Source: Duganella radicis
GTDB lineage: Bacteria; Pseudomonadota; Gammaproteobacteria; Burkholderiales; Burkholderiaceae_D
Direction of reading: 5' to 3'
DNA: 64,000 nt
Assembly: GCF_009720825.1 (NCBI RefSeq)
Contig: NZ_WNKY01000001.1
Span: 248,001 to 312,000 of the forward strand
The notes under the pieces are model-generated. The model saw only the letters and a list, made by a program, of their open reading frames with translations, made no database searches and was not told the origin of the DNA. Positions 21,409-29,871 of the stretch are shown piece by piece (position 1 is the first letter of the stretch; every line of letters starts with the position of its first letter). The translations under genes and the position numbers were made by a program.

Positions 21409-22038
21409 ATGCAACGCAAACTCGTCGCCGCCGCCGTGCTGGCGCTCACCGCATTCGGTTCCGTCCACGCCGCCACCATCACTGGCCTGAAAAATACCGG
21501 CCTGGGCGCCAGCGGCAATGCCGACAGCAACTACACCCTGAGTTCGGCCGTGAGCAGCACCCCGGTCATCACCTACGACAGCCAGTGGCCAATCGGTCCA
21601 TGGCTGGCCAACGACGGCACCTCGAAATGGATCACCCCGACCGCCAGCCAGAGCGAGAGCTTTGACGCCTGGAGCGCCGGCATCTACACCTACAGCCTGT
21701 CGTTCGATCTGACAGGCTTCAACGCGGCCAGCGCCTCGTTCAGCGGCCGGATGGCGGCGGACAACGCGGTGGTGGTCAAACTGAACAACAGCGTCATCGG
21801 CAGCGGTAGCGGCTTTACCGACTGGACCAGCTTTAGCGCCAACAGCGGCTTCGTGCCGGGCGCCAACAAGCTGGACTTCGTGGTGACCAACTGGGCGCAG
21901 AACGGCGGGAATCCGACCGGCCTGCGGGTGGAGTTTGGTTCGTCGAGCATCGCGGCGGTTCCGGAACCGGAAACCTACGCCATGCTGCTGGGCGGCCTCG
22001 TCATGGTCGGCGCCTTTGCGCGCCGCCGCAAGCAGTAG
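21409..22038 (+). CDS. PEP-CTERM sorted secreted protein (second of tandem pair)
   Basis: 209 residues, aligned along the entire length with the previous gene (TITGLKNTGLGASGNAD, LSSAVSSTPVITYDSQWP, WITPTASQ, IYTYSLSFDLTGFNAAS, NPTGLRVEFGSSSIAAVPE). Signal peptide MQRKLVAAAVLALTAFGSVHA and sorting tail VPEPETYAMLLGGLVMVGAFARRRKQ. The paralogous pair looks like a recent tandem duplication. The conserved cores SLSFDLxGxNAAS and NxGRxAADNAVxVKLN suggest a small beta-sandwich domain. Function unknown; secreted and exosortase-processed by inference. Confidence 0.93.
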   Translation: MQRKLVAAAVLALTAFGSVHAATITGLKNTGLGASGNADSNYTLSSAVSSTPVITYDSQWPIGPWLANDGTSKWITPTASQSESFDAWSAGIYTYSLSFDLTGFNAASASFSGRMAADNAVVVKLNNSVIGSGSGFTDWTSFSANSGFVPGANKLDFVVTNWAQNGGNPTGLRVEFGSSSIAAVPEPETYAMLLGGLVMVGAFARRRKQ

Positions 22039-22090
22039 TAGCAAGCAGTACAGCAGTATCGTAGTAAGGGACTCCTTGGGTTAATTTTTC

Positions 22091-22120
22091 AACCGCCTCT
22101 CCACGAGGCGGTTTTTTTTC
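22091..22120 (+). terminator. Rho-independent terminator after the second PEP-CTERM gene
   Basis: Nine-base perfect stem AACCGCCTC / GAGGCGGTT with a 5-base loop, running into a T tract. Strong canonical terminator. Confidence 0.9.
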
Positions 22121-22133
22121 GCCCACCCCAACC

Positions 22134-22161
22134 CGGGGTCAGTTCTTGCAATCCAACACGG
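22134..22161 (+). repeat. Left terminal inverted repeat of the RAYT element
   Basis: Twenty-eight bases beginning CGGGGTCAGTTCTTGCAATC and ending CACGG; exact reverse complement of 23072-23099. Read by eye from both ends; the pairing stops at both edges. Confidence 0.95.
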
Positions 22162-22218
22162 ACTTATCTGTTGAGCAGGCGCATGGCTTGCGGCGGCAAG
22201 CGGGTGTACGGTTGACGC

Positions 22219-23094
22219 ATGAGCCGCCCATTACGACTGGAATCTGCCGGAGCCCTGTATCACGTCACCGCGCGTGGGGACAGGCAGCAGGCAATTTATC
22301 GCGACGATACAGATCGCCTGGTTTGGCTGGATATTCTGGCAAAGGTATGCGCTCGCTCAAATTTTTCCGTGCATAGCTTCTGTCAGATGACGAATCACTA
22401 TCATCTGTTGCTCGAAACTGGCGATGCCAACCTCTCGTTCGGAATGCGTCAGCTTAACGCTGGATACGCGCAATACTTCAATCGACGTCATCGGCTGGTC
22501 GGGCATCTGTTCCAAGGCCGCTATCAAGCCTTGCTGGTTCAGAAAGAGTCTTACTTGATGGAGTTGGCGAGGTATGTGGTACTGAATCCGGTGCGCGCCG
22601 GCATGGTTGCAGCGGCTGGAGATTGGCCGTGGAGTAGTTATCGTCTCGTGGCCGAAGAGGCTCACGGGCCATGTTGGATGCAGGTCGATTGGATGTTGGC
22701 GCAATTCGCAAGCAGCCGCGTGGACGCCATCGCGGCATATCGTCGCTTCGTGGCGGATGGCCTTGGTGTCAGCAGCCCGATGCAAGCAAAGCGGCATCAG
22801 CTGTTTTTAGGTGATGAAGCCTTTATCGCCAGGCATCGCTCCACCGCAGGCGCTCTTTCGCTGATGGAAGTGACGAAAACGCAGCGCCGGGCATTGGCGC
22901 TTTCGCTGGAAGAATATCAATCCCAATTTCCTGAGCGAGATATGGCGATCGCCCACGCCTATTTCTCGACGGCGTACACCATGGCGCAAATTGCCGATCA
23001 TTTCCATATTTCGTACGCCACAGTCAGCAGGATAGTGCGGCGCGCGGAGCGCATTCGTACCAGTGCCGAGGCCGTGTTGGATTGCAAGAACTGA
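22219..23094 (+). CDS. REP-associated tyrosine transposase (Y1_Tnp, RAYT type)
   Basis: 291 residues. The N-terminus MSRPLRLESAGALYHVTARG with the catalytic-metal HxH-like region MTNHYHLLLET (HYH, the HUH motif) and YVVLNPVRAGMV is diagnostic of the IS200-like Y1 transposase family, RAYT branch; the nucleophilic Tyr is expected in the YLMELARYVVLNP segment. The C-terminal third (about 200-291) adds a helix-turn-helix-like tail (MAQIADHFHISYATVSRIVRR) resembling the DnaA/Chromosomal-initiator-type HTH seen in many long RAYTs. It probably acts on single-stranded hairpins such as the flanking repeats. The last codons and TGA are part of the right inverted repeat. Confidence 0.9.
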   Translation: MSRPLRLESAGALYHVTARGDRQQAIYRDDTDRLVWLDILAKVCARSNFSVHSFCQMTNHYHLLLETGDANLSFGMRQLNAGYAQYFNRRHRLVGHLFQGRYQALLVQKESYLMELARYVVLNPVRAGMVAAAGDWPWSSYRLVAEEAHGPCWMQVDWMLAQFASSRVDAIAAYRRFVADGLGVSSPMQAKRHQLFLGDEAFIARHRSTAGALSLMEVTKTQRRALALSLEEYQSQFPERDMAIAHAYFSTAYTMAQIADHFHISYATVSRIVRRAERIRTSAEAVLDCKN

Positions 23095-23099
23095 CCCCG
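23072..23099 (-). repeat. Right terminal inverted repeat of the RAYT element
   Basis: Exact reverse complement of 22134-22161. It encodes the final residues VLDCKN and the TGA stop of the transposase gene. Confidence 0.95.
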
Positions 23100-23103
23100 T
23101 ATT

Positions 23104-23128
23104 AAAAAAGCCGCCCGGAGGCGGCTTT
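23104..23128 (-). terminator. Rho-independent terminator of the MHS transporter gene
   Basis: Stem AAAGCCGCC / GGCGGCTTT with loop CGGA, continuing on the minus strand into six T. Lies 20 bp past the transporter stop and directly beside the transposase element. Confidence 0.85.
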
Positions 23129-23147
23129 GGTTTGCGGCCGTGCAGGG

Positions 23148-24842
23148 TTAGTCGGCCGCGTAGATGTTGTTGTCCTTGGTTTCGCCGATGAACAGTACAC
23201 CGATCACCACGGTGATCAGGGCGACGATGATCGGGTACCACAGGCCGTAGTAGATGTCGCCCTTGAACGCCACCAGCGCGAACGAGATGGTCGGCAGCAG
23301 GCCGCCGAACCAGCCGTTGCCGATGTGGTATGGCAGGGACATCGAGGTGTAGCGGATGCGGGTCGGGAACATTTCCACCAGCATGGCCGCGATCGGGCCG
23401 TACACCATGGTCACGTACAGCACCAGGATGAACAGGATCAGGACCATCATCGGTTTGTTGATCTGCGCTTCGTCCGCCTTGGCTGGGTAGCCGGCCGCTT
23501 TCACGGTCGCCGCCACTTCTTTTTTCAGCGCCGCGTCCAGGTCTTTACTGGCTTTGTCGAAGTTCAGGCCATCCGGGGTCAGCACGGCGTTGAAGGCGGT
23601 GATTTCCTTGTCGCCCACTTTGATTTTGGCCACGCTGCCAGCCGGCGCGTCTTGCTTGGTGTAGGCCACCGAGGCGTTCGACAGGATGCTGGTCGCGATG
23701 TCGCACGAGGAGGTGAATTTCTTCTGGCCGGTCGGGTTGAACTGGAAGTTGCACGATGCCGGATCGGCGTACACCACCACTGGCGAGTTTTTCAGCGCCG
23801 CTTCCAGCTGCGGGTTGCCGTAGTGGGTCAGGGCGCCGAACAGTGGGAAGTAGGTGGCGGCAGCCAGCACGCAGCCGCCCAGGATGATGTACTTGCGGCC
23901 GATCTTGTCCGACAGGATGCCGAAGAAGATGAAGAACGGGGTGGCCAGCGCCAGCGACAGCGCGGTCATGATGTTGGCGTTGGCGCCATCGATCTTCAGC
24001 ACCTGGGTCATGAAGAACAGGGCGTAGAACTGGCCGGTGTACCACACCACCGCCTGGCCCATGGTCAGGCCGATCAGGGCCAGGATCACGACTTTCAGGT
24101 TTTTCCACTGGCCGAAGGCTTCGCTCAGCGGTGCTTTCGAGGTTTTGCCCTCGGCTTTCATTTTGGCGAAGGCCGGCGATTCATTCATCGACAGGCGAAT
24201 CCACACCGAAATACCCAGCAGCAGCACCGAGACCAGGAACGGCACGCGCCAGCCCCAGGCGTTGAAGGCTTCCTCGCCGATCGCGGTACGGGTACCCAGG
24301 ATCACCAGCAGCGACAGGAACAGGCCCAGCGTCGCGGTGGTCTGAATCCACGAGGTAAACGAGCCGCGCTTGCCGTGCGGTGCGTGCTCGGCCACGTAGG
24401 TGGCCGCGCCGCCGTATTCGCCGCCCAGCGCCAGGCCCTGCAGGATGCGCAGTGTCACCAGCACAATCGGCGCCGCGATGCCGATCGCCGCGTACCCGGG
24501 TAGCAGCCCCACAATGAAGGTGGAGGCGCCCATGATCAGGATGGTGATCAGGAAGGTGTATTTACGGCCGATCATGTCGCCCAGGCGGCCAAACACCAGC
24601 GCGCCGAATGGACGCACGATGAAGCCCGCCGCGAACGCCAGCAGCGCGAAGATGAAGGTGGTGGTCGGTTCGCCTATGAAGAACTGCTTGGCGATGATCG
24701 GCGCCAGCGAGCCGTACAGATAAAAGTCGTACCATTCGAACACGGTGCCGAGCGAGGACGCAAAGATCACTTTGCGCTCTTCGGCGGTAATCGGGCTGGC
24801 TCGGCCCGGCGCGCGCGGATCAGCGGTTCCTGTATTTGCCAT
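23148..24842 (-). CDS. MFS transporter, metabolite:H+ symporter (MHS/ProP-like) family
   Basis: 564 residues. FASSLGTVFEWYDFYLYGSLA is the signature MHS N-terminus, FGRLGDMIGRKYTFLITI is motif A, and GEYGGAATYVAEHAPHGKRG is typical of ProP, citrate and dicarboxylate symporters. Twelve helices are predicted. Between helices in the second half there is a hydrophilic insert of about 120 residues (338-458) with two Cys (SCNFQF, SSCDIA) and many Lys, so the protein is longer than the usual 430-residue MHS. Substrate unknown; proline/betaine, shikimate, citrate and ketoglutarate carriers share this fold. Single gene with its own terminator. Confidence 0.92.
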   Translation of the reverse strand: MANTGTADPRAPGRASPITAEERKVIFASSLGTVFEWYDFYLYGSLAPIIAKQFFIGEPTTTFIFALLAFAAGFIVRPFGALVFGRLGDMIGRKYTFLITILIMGASTFIVGLLPGYAAIGIAAPIVLVTLRILQGLALGGEYGGAATYVAEHAPHGKRGSFTSWIQTTATLGLFLSLLVILGTRTAIGEEAFNAWGWRVPFLVSVLLLGISVWIRLSMNESPAFAKMKAEGKTSKAPLSEAFGQWKNLKVVILALIGLTMGQAVVWYTGQFYALFFMTQVLKIDGANANIMTALSLALATPFFIFFGILSDKIGRKYIILGGCVLAAATYFPLFGALTHYGNPQLEAALKNSPVVVYADPASCNFQFNPTGQKKFTSSCDIATSILSNASVAYTKQDAPAGSVAKIKVGDKEITAFNAVLTPDGLNFDKASKDLDAALKKEVAATVKAAGYPAKADEAQINKPMMVLILFILVLYVTMVYGPIAAMLVEMFPTRIRYTSMSLPYHIGNGWFGGLLPTISFALVAFKGDIYYGLWYPIIVALITVVIGVLFIGETKDNNIYAAD

Positions 24843-24979
24843 GATGTGTGTCTCCTTTGATTTTGTAGGATGTTTTTTCCCCAGCCGAGATAGTTACTAC
24901 TTCGTCAGCTTGCTCTCAGTCTGTACCCTTAACCTTACGTCATTCTTTCACGAAACTTACGCGAAACTTACAAAAATAT

Positions 24980-25007
24980 TTGCGAACGACCGTACTAAAA
25001 ATATGCT
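24980..25007 (+). promoter_or_regulatory. Putative promoter and TetR-type operator of the thiolase operon
   Basis: GCGAACGACCGTAC (24982-24995) between a TTGCGA -35-like element (24980-24985) and TATGCT (25002-25007, 16-bp spacer). The core ACGACCGT is shared with the upstream region of the FadB-type gene. An operator lying between -35 and -10 would give repression relieved by acyl-CoA. Regulator identity is inferred. Confidence 0.5.
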
Positions 25008-25047
25008 ATTCTGGATTGAATAACACTTCATTCCACAGGAGACTCTC

Positions 25048-26226
25048 ATGATTGACGCCGTCATTGTATCTACCGCCCGCACGGGCCTGGCCAAGTCCTG
25101 GAAGGGCGCGTTCAATATGACGCACGGCGCCACGCTGGGCGGTCATGCCCTGCAAGCCGCCATCGCGCGCGCCGGCATTGAATCGGGCGAGGTCGAGGAC
25201 GTGCTGGTCGGCTGCGCCAATCCAGAGGGTGCCACCGGCGGCAATATCGCCCGCCAGATCGCCATCCGCGCCGGTTGCCCGGTGACCACCGCCGGCATGA
25301 CCATCAATCGTTTTTGCTCGTCCGGTCTGCAAACCATTGCCACCGCCGCCCAGCGCATCATCGCCGGCGAGGGCGATATCTATGCCGCCGGCGGCGTGGA
25401 ATCGATCTCCTGCGTGCAGCAGGAAATGAATCTGCATATGTACAAGGAAGTCTGGCTGTCGCAGCACAAGCCGGAAATCTATTGGCCGATGCTGCAAACC
25501 GCCGAAACCGTCGCCAAGCGCTACAGCATCAGCCGCGAACGTCAGGATGAATACGGCGTGCAAAGCCAGCAGCGCGCCGCCGCCGCCCAGGCCGCCGGTT
25601 TGTTCGACGCCGAAATCGTGCCGATGACCACGGTGATGGGCGTGGCCGACAAGGCTTCCGGCCAACTGCTGTCGCGCGAAGTGACCATCTCGGCGGACGA
25701 GGGCATCCGTGCCGACACCACTTACGAAGGCGTCTCCAAGATTCGCACCGCGATGCCGGGCGGCGTGATCAGCGCCGGCAACGCCAGCCAGTTCTCGGAC
25801 GGCGGCTCGATGGCCATCGTGATGAACGCCCAGACCGCCGCCGCCAAGGGCTTGCAGCCGCTGGGCGTGTTCCGTGGCTTCGTCGTGGCCGGCTGCGAGC
25901 CGGATGAGATGGGCATCGGCCCGGTATTCGCCATTCCCAAGCTGCTGAAGAAAGCCGGCCTGAAGGTCGAAGACATCGGCCTGTGGGAGTTGAACGAAGC
26001 CTTCGCCGTGCAAGTGCTGTACTGCGCCGACAAGCTGGGCATCCCGATGGACCGCCTGAATGTGAACGGCGGCGCGATCGCGGTTGGCCATCCTTACGGC
26101 GTGTCGGGCGCGCGCCTGGTCGGCCATGCGCTGATCGAGGGCAAGCGCCGCGGCGTGAAATATGTGGTGGTCACCATGTGCATTGGTGGCGGCCAGGGAG
26201 CGGCAGGCCTGTTCGAAGTGGTGTAA
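25048..26226 (+). CDS. Acetyl-CoA C-acyltransferase (thiolase)
   Basis: 392 residues, usual thiolase length. Catalytic residues by pattern: nucleophile C90 in [13 protein letters not shown]348 in [14 protein letters not shown] and C378 in [26 protein letters not shown] is the thiolase loop NEAF. It cleaves 3-ketoacyl-CoA to acetyl-CoA, or condenses acetyl-CoA. A strong ribosome site (CACAGGAGA) precedes ATG 25048. First gene of a six-gene unit with an acyl-CoA dehydrogenase, two SDRs, an MDR reductase and a GNAT; this context favours degradation. Confidence 0.96.
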   Translation: MIDAVIVSTARTGLAKSWKGAFNMTHGATLGGHALQAAIARAGIESGEVEDVLVGCANPEGATGGNIARQIAIRAGCPVTTAGMTINRFCSSGLQTIATAAQRIIAGEGDIYAAGGVESISCVQQEMNLHMYKEVWLSQHKPEIYWPMLQTAETVAKRYSISRERQDEYGVQSQQRAAAAQAAGLFDAEIVPMTTVMGVADKASGQLLSREVTISADEGIRADTTYEGVSKIRTAMPGGVISAGNASQFSDGGSMAIVMNAQTAAAKGLQPLGVFRGFVVAGCEPDEMGIGPVFAIPKLLKKAGLKVEDIGLWELNEAFAVQVLYCADKLGIPMDRLNVNGGAIAVGHPYGVSGARLVGHALIEGKRRGVKYVVVTMCIGGGQGAAGLFEVV

Positions 26227-26230
26227 GCGC

Positions 26231-28072
26231 ATGGACTCGACCATCCTGTCGCGCCGCGACATCGCGTTCATGCTGTACGAGTGGCTGGACGCGGAGGCGC
26301 TGAACAAACGCGCCCGTTTCGCCGACCACAATCGCGAAACCTTCGACGCCGCCATCGACACCGCCGAACGCCTCGCCACCGACCTGTTCGCGACCCACAA
26401 CAAGAAGGCCGATCACCACGAGCCGCATGTAGTGGACGGCAAGGTGCGGCTGATCCCTGAAGTGAAGGTGGCGCTGGACGCCTTCTCGGCCGCCGGCCTG
26501 ATGGCGGCCGGGCAGGACTACGACCGTGGCGGCATGCAGCTGCCGGTGGTGGTCGACAAGGCGCTGGCGGCGTACTTCACGGCCGCCAACGTCAGCACTT
26601 CGGCCTACACCTTCCTCACCATGAGCAACGCCAACACCTTGCTCAAGACCGGCACGCCGGAGCAGATCGAACGCTTCGTCAACCCCATGCTGGAAGGCCG
26701 CTTCTTCGGCACCATGTGCCTGTCCGAGCCGCAGGCCGGCTCCAGCCTGTCGGACATCACTACCCGCGCGCTGCCGGATGGCGAGGGCCAGTACCGCATC
26801 ACCGGCAACAAGATGTGGATTTCGGCCGGCGAACACGAGCTGGCGGAAAACATCATCCACCTCGTGCTGGCCAAGATTCCGGGCGAGGACGGCAAGCTGA
26901 TTCCGGGCGTGAAAGGCATCTCGCTGTTCATCGTGCCGAAGTACCTGGTCAACGATGACGGCAGCATTGGCGCGCGCAACGACGTGGCGCTGGCCGGCCT
27001 CAATCACAAGATGGGTAATCGCGGCACCACCAACTGCCTGCTCAATTTTGGCGAGAAGGGCGGCGCCATCGGTTATCTGGTCGGCAAGCCGCATCAGGGC
27101 CTGGCCAATATGTTCCACATGATGAACGAGGCGCGCATCGCCGTCGGCCTGAACGCCGCGGTGCAGGGCTACACCGGCTATCTGCATGCGCTGGACTACG
27201 CCCGCAACCGTCCGCAGGGCCGCCATCCGGCGCAGAAAGATCCAACCCAGCCGCAACTGCGCATCATCGAACACACCGACGTGCGCCGCATGCTGCTGGC
27301 GCAGAAGGCTTACGTGGAAGGCGCGTTGGGACTGGTGCTGTACAGCGCCCGCCTGGTGGACGAACAAAACAGCGCCGAAACGCCGGAAGCGCGCGAGCAT
27401 GCCACGCGCTTGCTGGAGTTCCTGACGCCGATCACCAAGTCGTGGCCGTCGCAGTGGTGCGTGGAGGCCAATTCGCTGGCGATTCAGGTGCACGGCGGCT
27501 ATGGCTACACGCGCGAATACAACGTCGAGCAGTTCTATCGCGACAATCGCCTGAACGCCATCCACGAAGGCACGCACGGCATCCACGGACTGGACCTGCT
27601 GGGCCGTAAAGTCTCGATGCAGGATGGCGCGCTGTTCAAGGCCTTCGGCAGCGAAATCCGCAAGACCATCCGCAAGGTGCGCGGCAGCGTGGGCGCGCCG
27701 GACGTGGCGCCGGTGGGCTATGCCGATATCGGCAAGGAGCTGCTGGCTCACGCCGACGCGCTCGAACGGGCGTGGCAGGCCTTGGAGCAAACCACGCAGA
27801 AGCTGTATGCTGTCGGCGACATGAACAAGACGCTGGCCAATGCCAGCATTTATCTGGAAGCGTGCGGCCACATCGTGGTCGCGTGGATCTGGCTACAGCA
27901 AGCCTTGTTGGCCGCCGCGTCGATGCAGCACGGCGATGCGGATTTCTATCGCGGCAAGTTGCAAGCCTGCCGTTATTTCTTCCGCTGGGAACTGCCGAAG
28001 ATCGGACCGCAACTGGAGCTGCTGGCCAGCATAGACACCACCACGCTCGACATGCAGGACGTGTGGTTCTGA
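26231..28072 (+). CDS. Acyl-CoA dehydrogenase with extended C-terminal domain (DmdC/FadE-like)
   Basis: 613 residues from ATG 26231, 4 bp after the thiolase stop; the frame is open upstream but overlaps the thiolase. FAD-binding acyl-CoA dehydrogenase: MCLSEPQAGSSLSDI and KMWISAGEHELAENI line the flavin site, GGYGYTREYNVEQFYRDNRLNAIHEGTHGI holds the catalytic glutamate (in HEGTHGIHGLDLLGR). The long C-terminal helical extension of about 120 residues (acyl-CoA dehydrogenase C-terminal domain) is typical of the methylmercaptopropionyl-CoA dehydrogenase/long-chain group. It introduces the trans-2 double bond; electrons go to ETF. Confidence 0.95.
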   Translation: MDSTILSRRDIAFMLYEWLDAEALNKRARFADHNRETFDAAIDTAERLATDLFATHNKKADHHEPHVVDGKVRLIPEVKVALDAFSAAGLMAAGQDYDRGGMQLPVVVDKALAAYFTAANVSTSAYTFLTMSNANTLLKTGTPEQIERFVNPMLEGRFFGTMCLSEPQAGSSLSDITTRALPDGEGQYRITGNKMWISAGEHELAENIIHLVLAKIPGEDGKLIPGVKGISLFIVPKYLVNDDGSIGARNDVALAGLNHKMGNRGTTNCLLNFGEKGGAIGYLVGKPHQGLANMFHMMNEARIAVGLNAAVQGYTGYLHALDYARNRPQGRHPAQKDPTQPQLRIIEHTDVRRMLLAQKAYVEGALGLVLYSARLVDEQNSAETPEAREHATRLLEFLTPITKSWPSQWCVEANSLAIQVHGGYGYTREYNVEQFYRDNRLNAIHEGTHGIHGLDLLGRKVSMQDGALFKAFGSEIRKTIRKVRGSVGAPDVAPVGYADIGKELLAHADALERAWQALEQTTQKLYAVGDMNKTLANASIYLEACGHIVVAWIWLQQALLAAASMQHGDADFYRGKLQACRYFFRWELPKIGPQLELLASIDTTTLDMQDVWF

Positions 28073-28090
28073 CTACAATAAGGAGACACA

Positions 28091-28870
28091 ATGCGTACTA
28101 CCCAAGAACTGTTTTCGTTGGCCGGCAAGACCGCGCTGGTGACCGGCGGCTCGCGCGGGCTGGGCCTGCAAATGGCGCTGGCGCTGGGCGAGCAGGGCGC
28201 CAATATCGTGGTATCGGCGCGCAAGCAGGCCGACCTCGATGAAGCCGTGGCCTTCCTGTCGCAGCATGGCATCAAGGCGCATGCGATTGCCGCCGATCTG
28301 TCGCAGGACGAGCAGGCCGCGCAACTGGTGGATGGCGCCATCGCCCATCTCGGCCATATCGACATCCTGATCAACAACGCCGGCGCCAGTTGGGGCGCGC
28401 CCGCCGAAGACCATCCGGTCGAAGCGTGGGACAAGGTGATGGACCTGAACATCCGCAGCATCTTCGTGGTGTCGCAACTGGTGGGCAAGCGCTCGATGAT
28501 CCCGCGCGGCTACGGCCGCATCATCAATATCGCCTCGATCGCGGGCCTGGCCGGCAATCCGCCGGGCACCATGCAGACCATCGCTTACAACACCTCGAAA
28601 GGCGCGCTGGTCAACTTCACGCGCACACTGGCCGGCGAATGGGGCCGTCACGGCATCACCGTCAACGCGCTGGCGCCGGGCTTCTTCCCGTCGAAGATGA
28701 CCAAGGGCCTGCTGTCGGTGATGGGCGAGGAACTGACCAAGCACGCACCGCTGAACCGCCTCGGCGACGACGAAGACCTGAAAGGCGCGGCGGTGCTGTT
28801 CGCGTCCGACGCCGGCAAGCACATCACCGGCCAGATCCTGGCGGTGGACGGGGGCGTCTCGGCGGTATGA
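28091..28870 (+). CDS. SDR family oxidoreductase (3-oxoacyl reductase/gluconate-5-dehydrogenase-like)
   Basis: 259 residues. Classical short-chain dehydrogenase: cofactor loop TGGSRGLGLQMA (about 18-29), NNAG (95-98), active-site Ser in IASIAGLAG and Tyr166-Lys170 in YNTSKGAL, and the C-terminal LAVDGGVSAV ending. Likely an NAD(P)H-linked reduction or oxidation of a 3-oxo/3-hydroxyacyl thioester, given its operon partners. Its TGA overlaps the next ATG (ATGA). Good AAGGAG ribosome site before ATG 28091. Confidence 0.93.
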   Translation: MRTTQELFSLAGKTALVTGGSRGLGLQMALALGEQGANIVVSARKQADLDEAVAFLSQHGIKAHAIAADLSQDEQAAQLVDGAIAHLGHIDILINNAGASWGAPAEDHPVEAWDKVMDLNIRSIFVVSQLVGKRSMIPRGYGRIINIASIAGLAGNPPGTMQTIAYNTSKGALVNFTRTLAGEWGRHGITVNALAPGFFPSKMTKGLLSVMGEELTKHAPLNRLGDDEDLKGAAVLFASDAGKHITGQILAVDGGVSAV

Positions 28871-29871
28871 GTATTCCCGAAACCTACCAGCGCATCGTGC
28901 TGGCGGCGCGTCCGCGCGGCGCGGTGGCGCCGGAGAACTTTCGTCTCGAAACCGTGCCGGTGCCTGAACTGGCCGATGGCGAAGTCCTGATCCGCAATCA
29001 TTACCTGTCGCTGGACCCGTACATGCGCGGACGCATGAGCAAGGTGGCCACCTACGCCGCCTCGCAGGCGCTGGATGAAACCATGATCGGCGGCACGGTC
29101 GGTCAGGTGGTGGCCTCGCGCAATGCTTTTTACCAGGAAGGCGACTACGTCAACGGCATGCTGGGCTGGGCCGAGATGGGCGTGTCGGACGGCCTGCTGC
29201 TGCGCAAGCTCGATACCACGCGCATTCCGCTGCCGGCCTTTCTGGGCGTGGTCGGCATGCCGGGCATGGCGGCCTGGTATGGTTTCAACCAGATCATGGA
29301 AGCGGCGGCCGGCGAAACCGTGGTGGTCTCGGCCGCCAGTGGCGCGGTCGGCAGCGTGGTCGGCCAACTGGCGCGCCTGCGTGGCTGCCGCGTGGTCGGC
29401 ATCGCCGGCGGGCCGGAGAAGTGCGCCTACGTGGTGAACGAGCTGGGCTTCGACGCCTGTGTCGACTACAAGGCCGGCAATCTGGAGGCCGATCTGGCCG
29501 CCGCCACGCCGGACGGCATCGACGCCATCTTTGAAAACGTCGGCGGCGCCTGCCTCGACGCTGCGCTGGCGCGCACCAACGCCTTTGCCCGCATCGCGTT
29601 GTGCGGCCTGATCGGCGGCTTCACTGGCGCCGACATGTCGATCAAGAATGCCCGCGCCTTGTTGTTGAATCGTCTGACGCTGCGTGGCTTCATCATTACC
29701 GAACACATGGAATACTGGCAGCAGGGCTTGCAGGAGCTGGCCGTGCTGGTCGCCAACAAGCAAATTAAATACCGCGAGACGGTGGCCGAGGGCCTGGCCG
29801 CCGCCCCGCAAGCGTTTATCGGCCTGCTGCAAGGGCATAACTTTGGCAAACAACTGGTGAAGCTCATATGA
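28867..29871 (+). CDS. NADP-dependent zinc-free MDR oxidoreductase (CurA/leukotriene-B4 reductase type)
   Basis: 334 residues from ATG 28867, overlapping the SDR stop. N-terminal sequence PRGAVAPENFRLETVPVPE with YLSLDPYMRGRMS and the Rossmann segment VVVSAASGAVGSVVGQLARLRG (about 150-172) place it in the medium-chain reductase group that includes CurA curcumin reductase and prostaglandin reductases. No zinc ligands. These enzymes reduce alpha,beta-unsaturated carbonyls with NADPH, so it could handle enoyl by-products or branched substrates. Its stop overlaps the following SDR ATG by 4 bp. Confidence 0.92.
   Translation: MSIPETYQRIVLAARPRGAVAPENFRLETVPVPELADGEVLIRNHYLSLDPYMRGRMSKVATYAASQALDETMIGGTVGQVVASRNAFYQEGDYVNGMLGWAEMGVSDGLLLRKLDTTRIPLPAFLGVVGMPGMAAWYGFNQIMEAAAGETVVVSAASGAVGSVVGQLARLRGCRVVGIAGGPEKCAYVVNELGFDACVDYKAGNLEADLAAATPDGIDAIFENVGGACLDAALARTNAFARIALCGLIGGFTGADMSIKNARALLLNRLTLRGFIITEHMEYWQQGLQELAVLVANKQIKYRETVAEGLAAAPQAFIGLLQGHNFGKQLVKLI

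Larger units (their letters stand above)
22134..23099 (+). mobile_element. RAYT/Y1-transposase element with perfect 28-bp terminal inverted repeats
   Basis: 966-bp unit bounded by CGGGGTCAGTTCTTGCAATC..CACGG and its exact reverse complement. It contains one gene, a Y1-type (REP-associated) transposase, whose last seven codons and stop lie inside the right repeat. Its GC content is visibly lower than the flanks. It sits in an intergenic gap right after a strong terminator and before another, so it disrupts no gene. Confidence 0.75.

Noticed and set aside
22134-23099. Classical DDE insertion sequence
   Set aside because: The encoded protein has the HUH/Y1 pattern of RAYTs rather than a DDE triad, and no target-site duplication could be seen at the ends.
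23127-24503. 458-codon open frame opposite the MHS transporter
   Set aside because: Composition dominated by Gly, Arg, His, Gln; the transporter on the other strand has clear membrane helices and family motifs.
26171-27871. 566-codon open frame opposite the acyl-CoA dehydrogenase
   Set aside because: Antisense shadow with low-complexity basic composition; no start site or family features.
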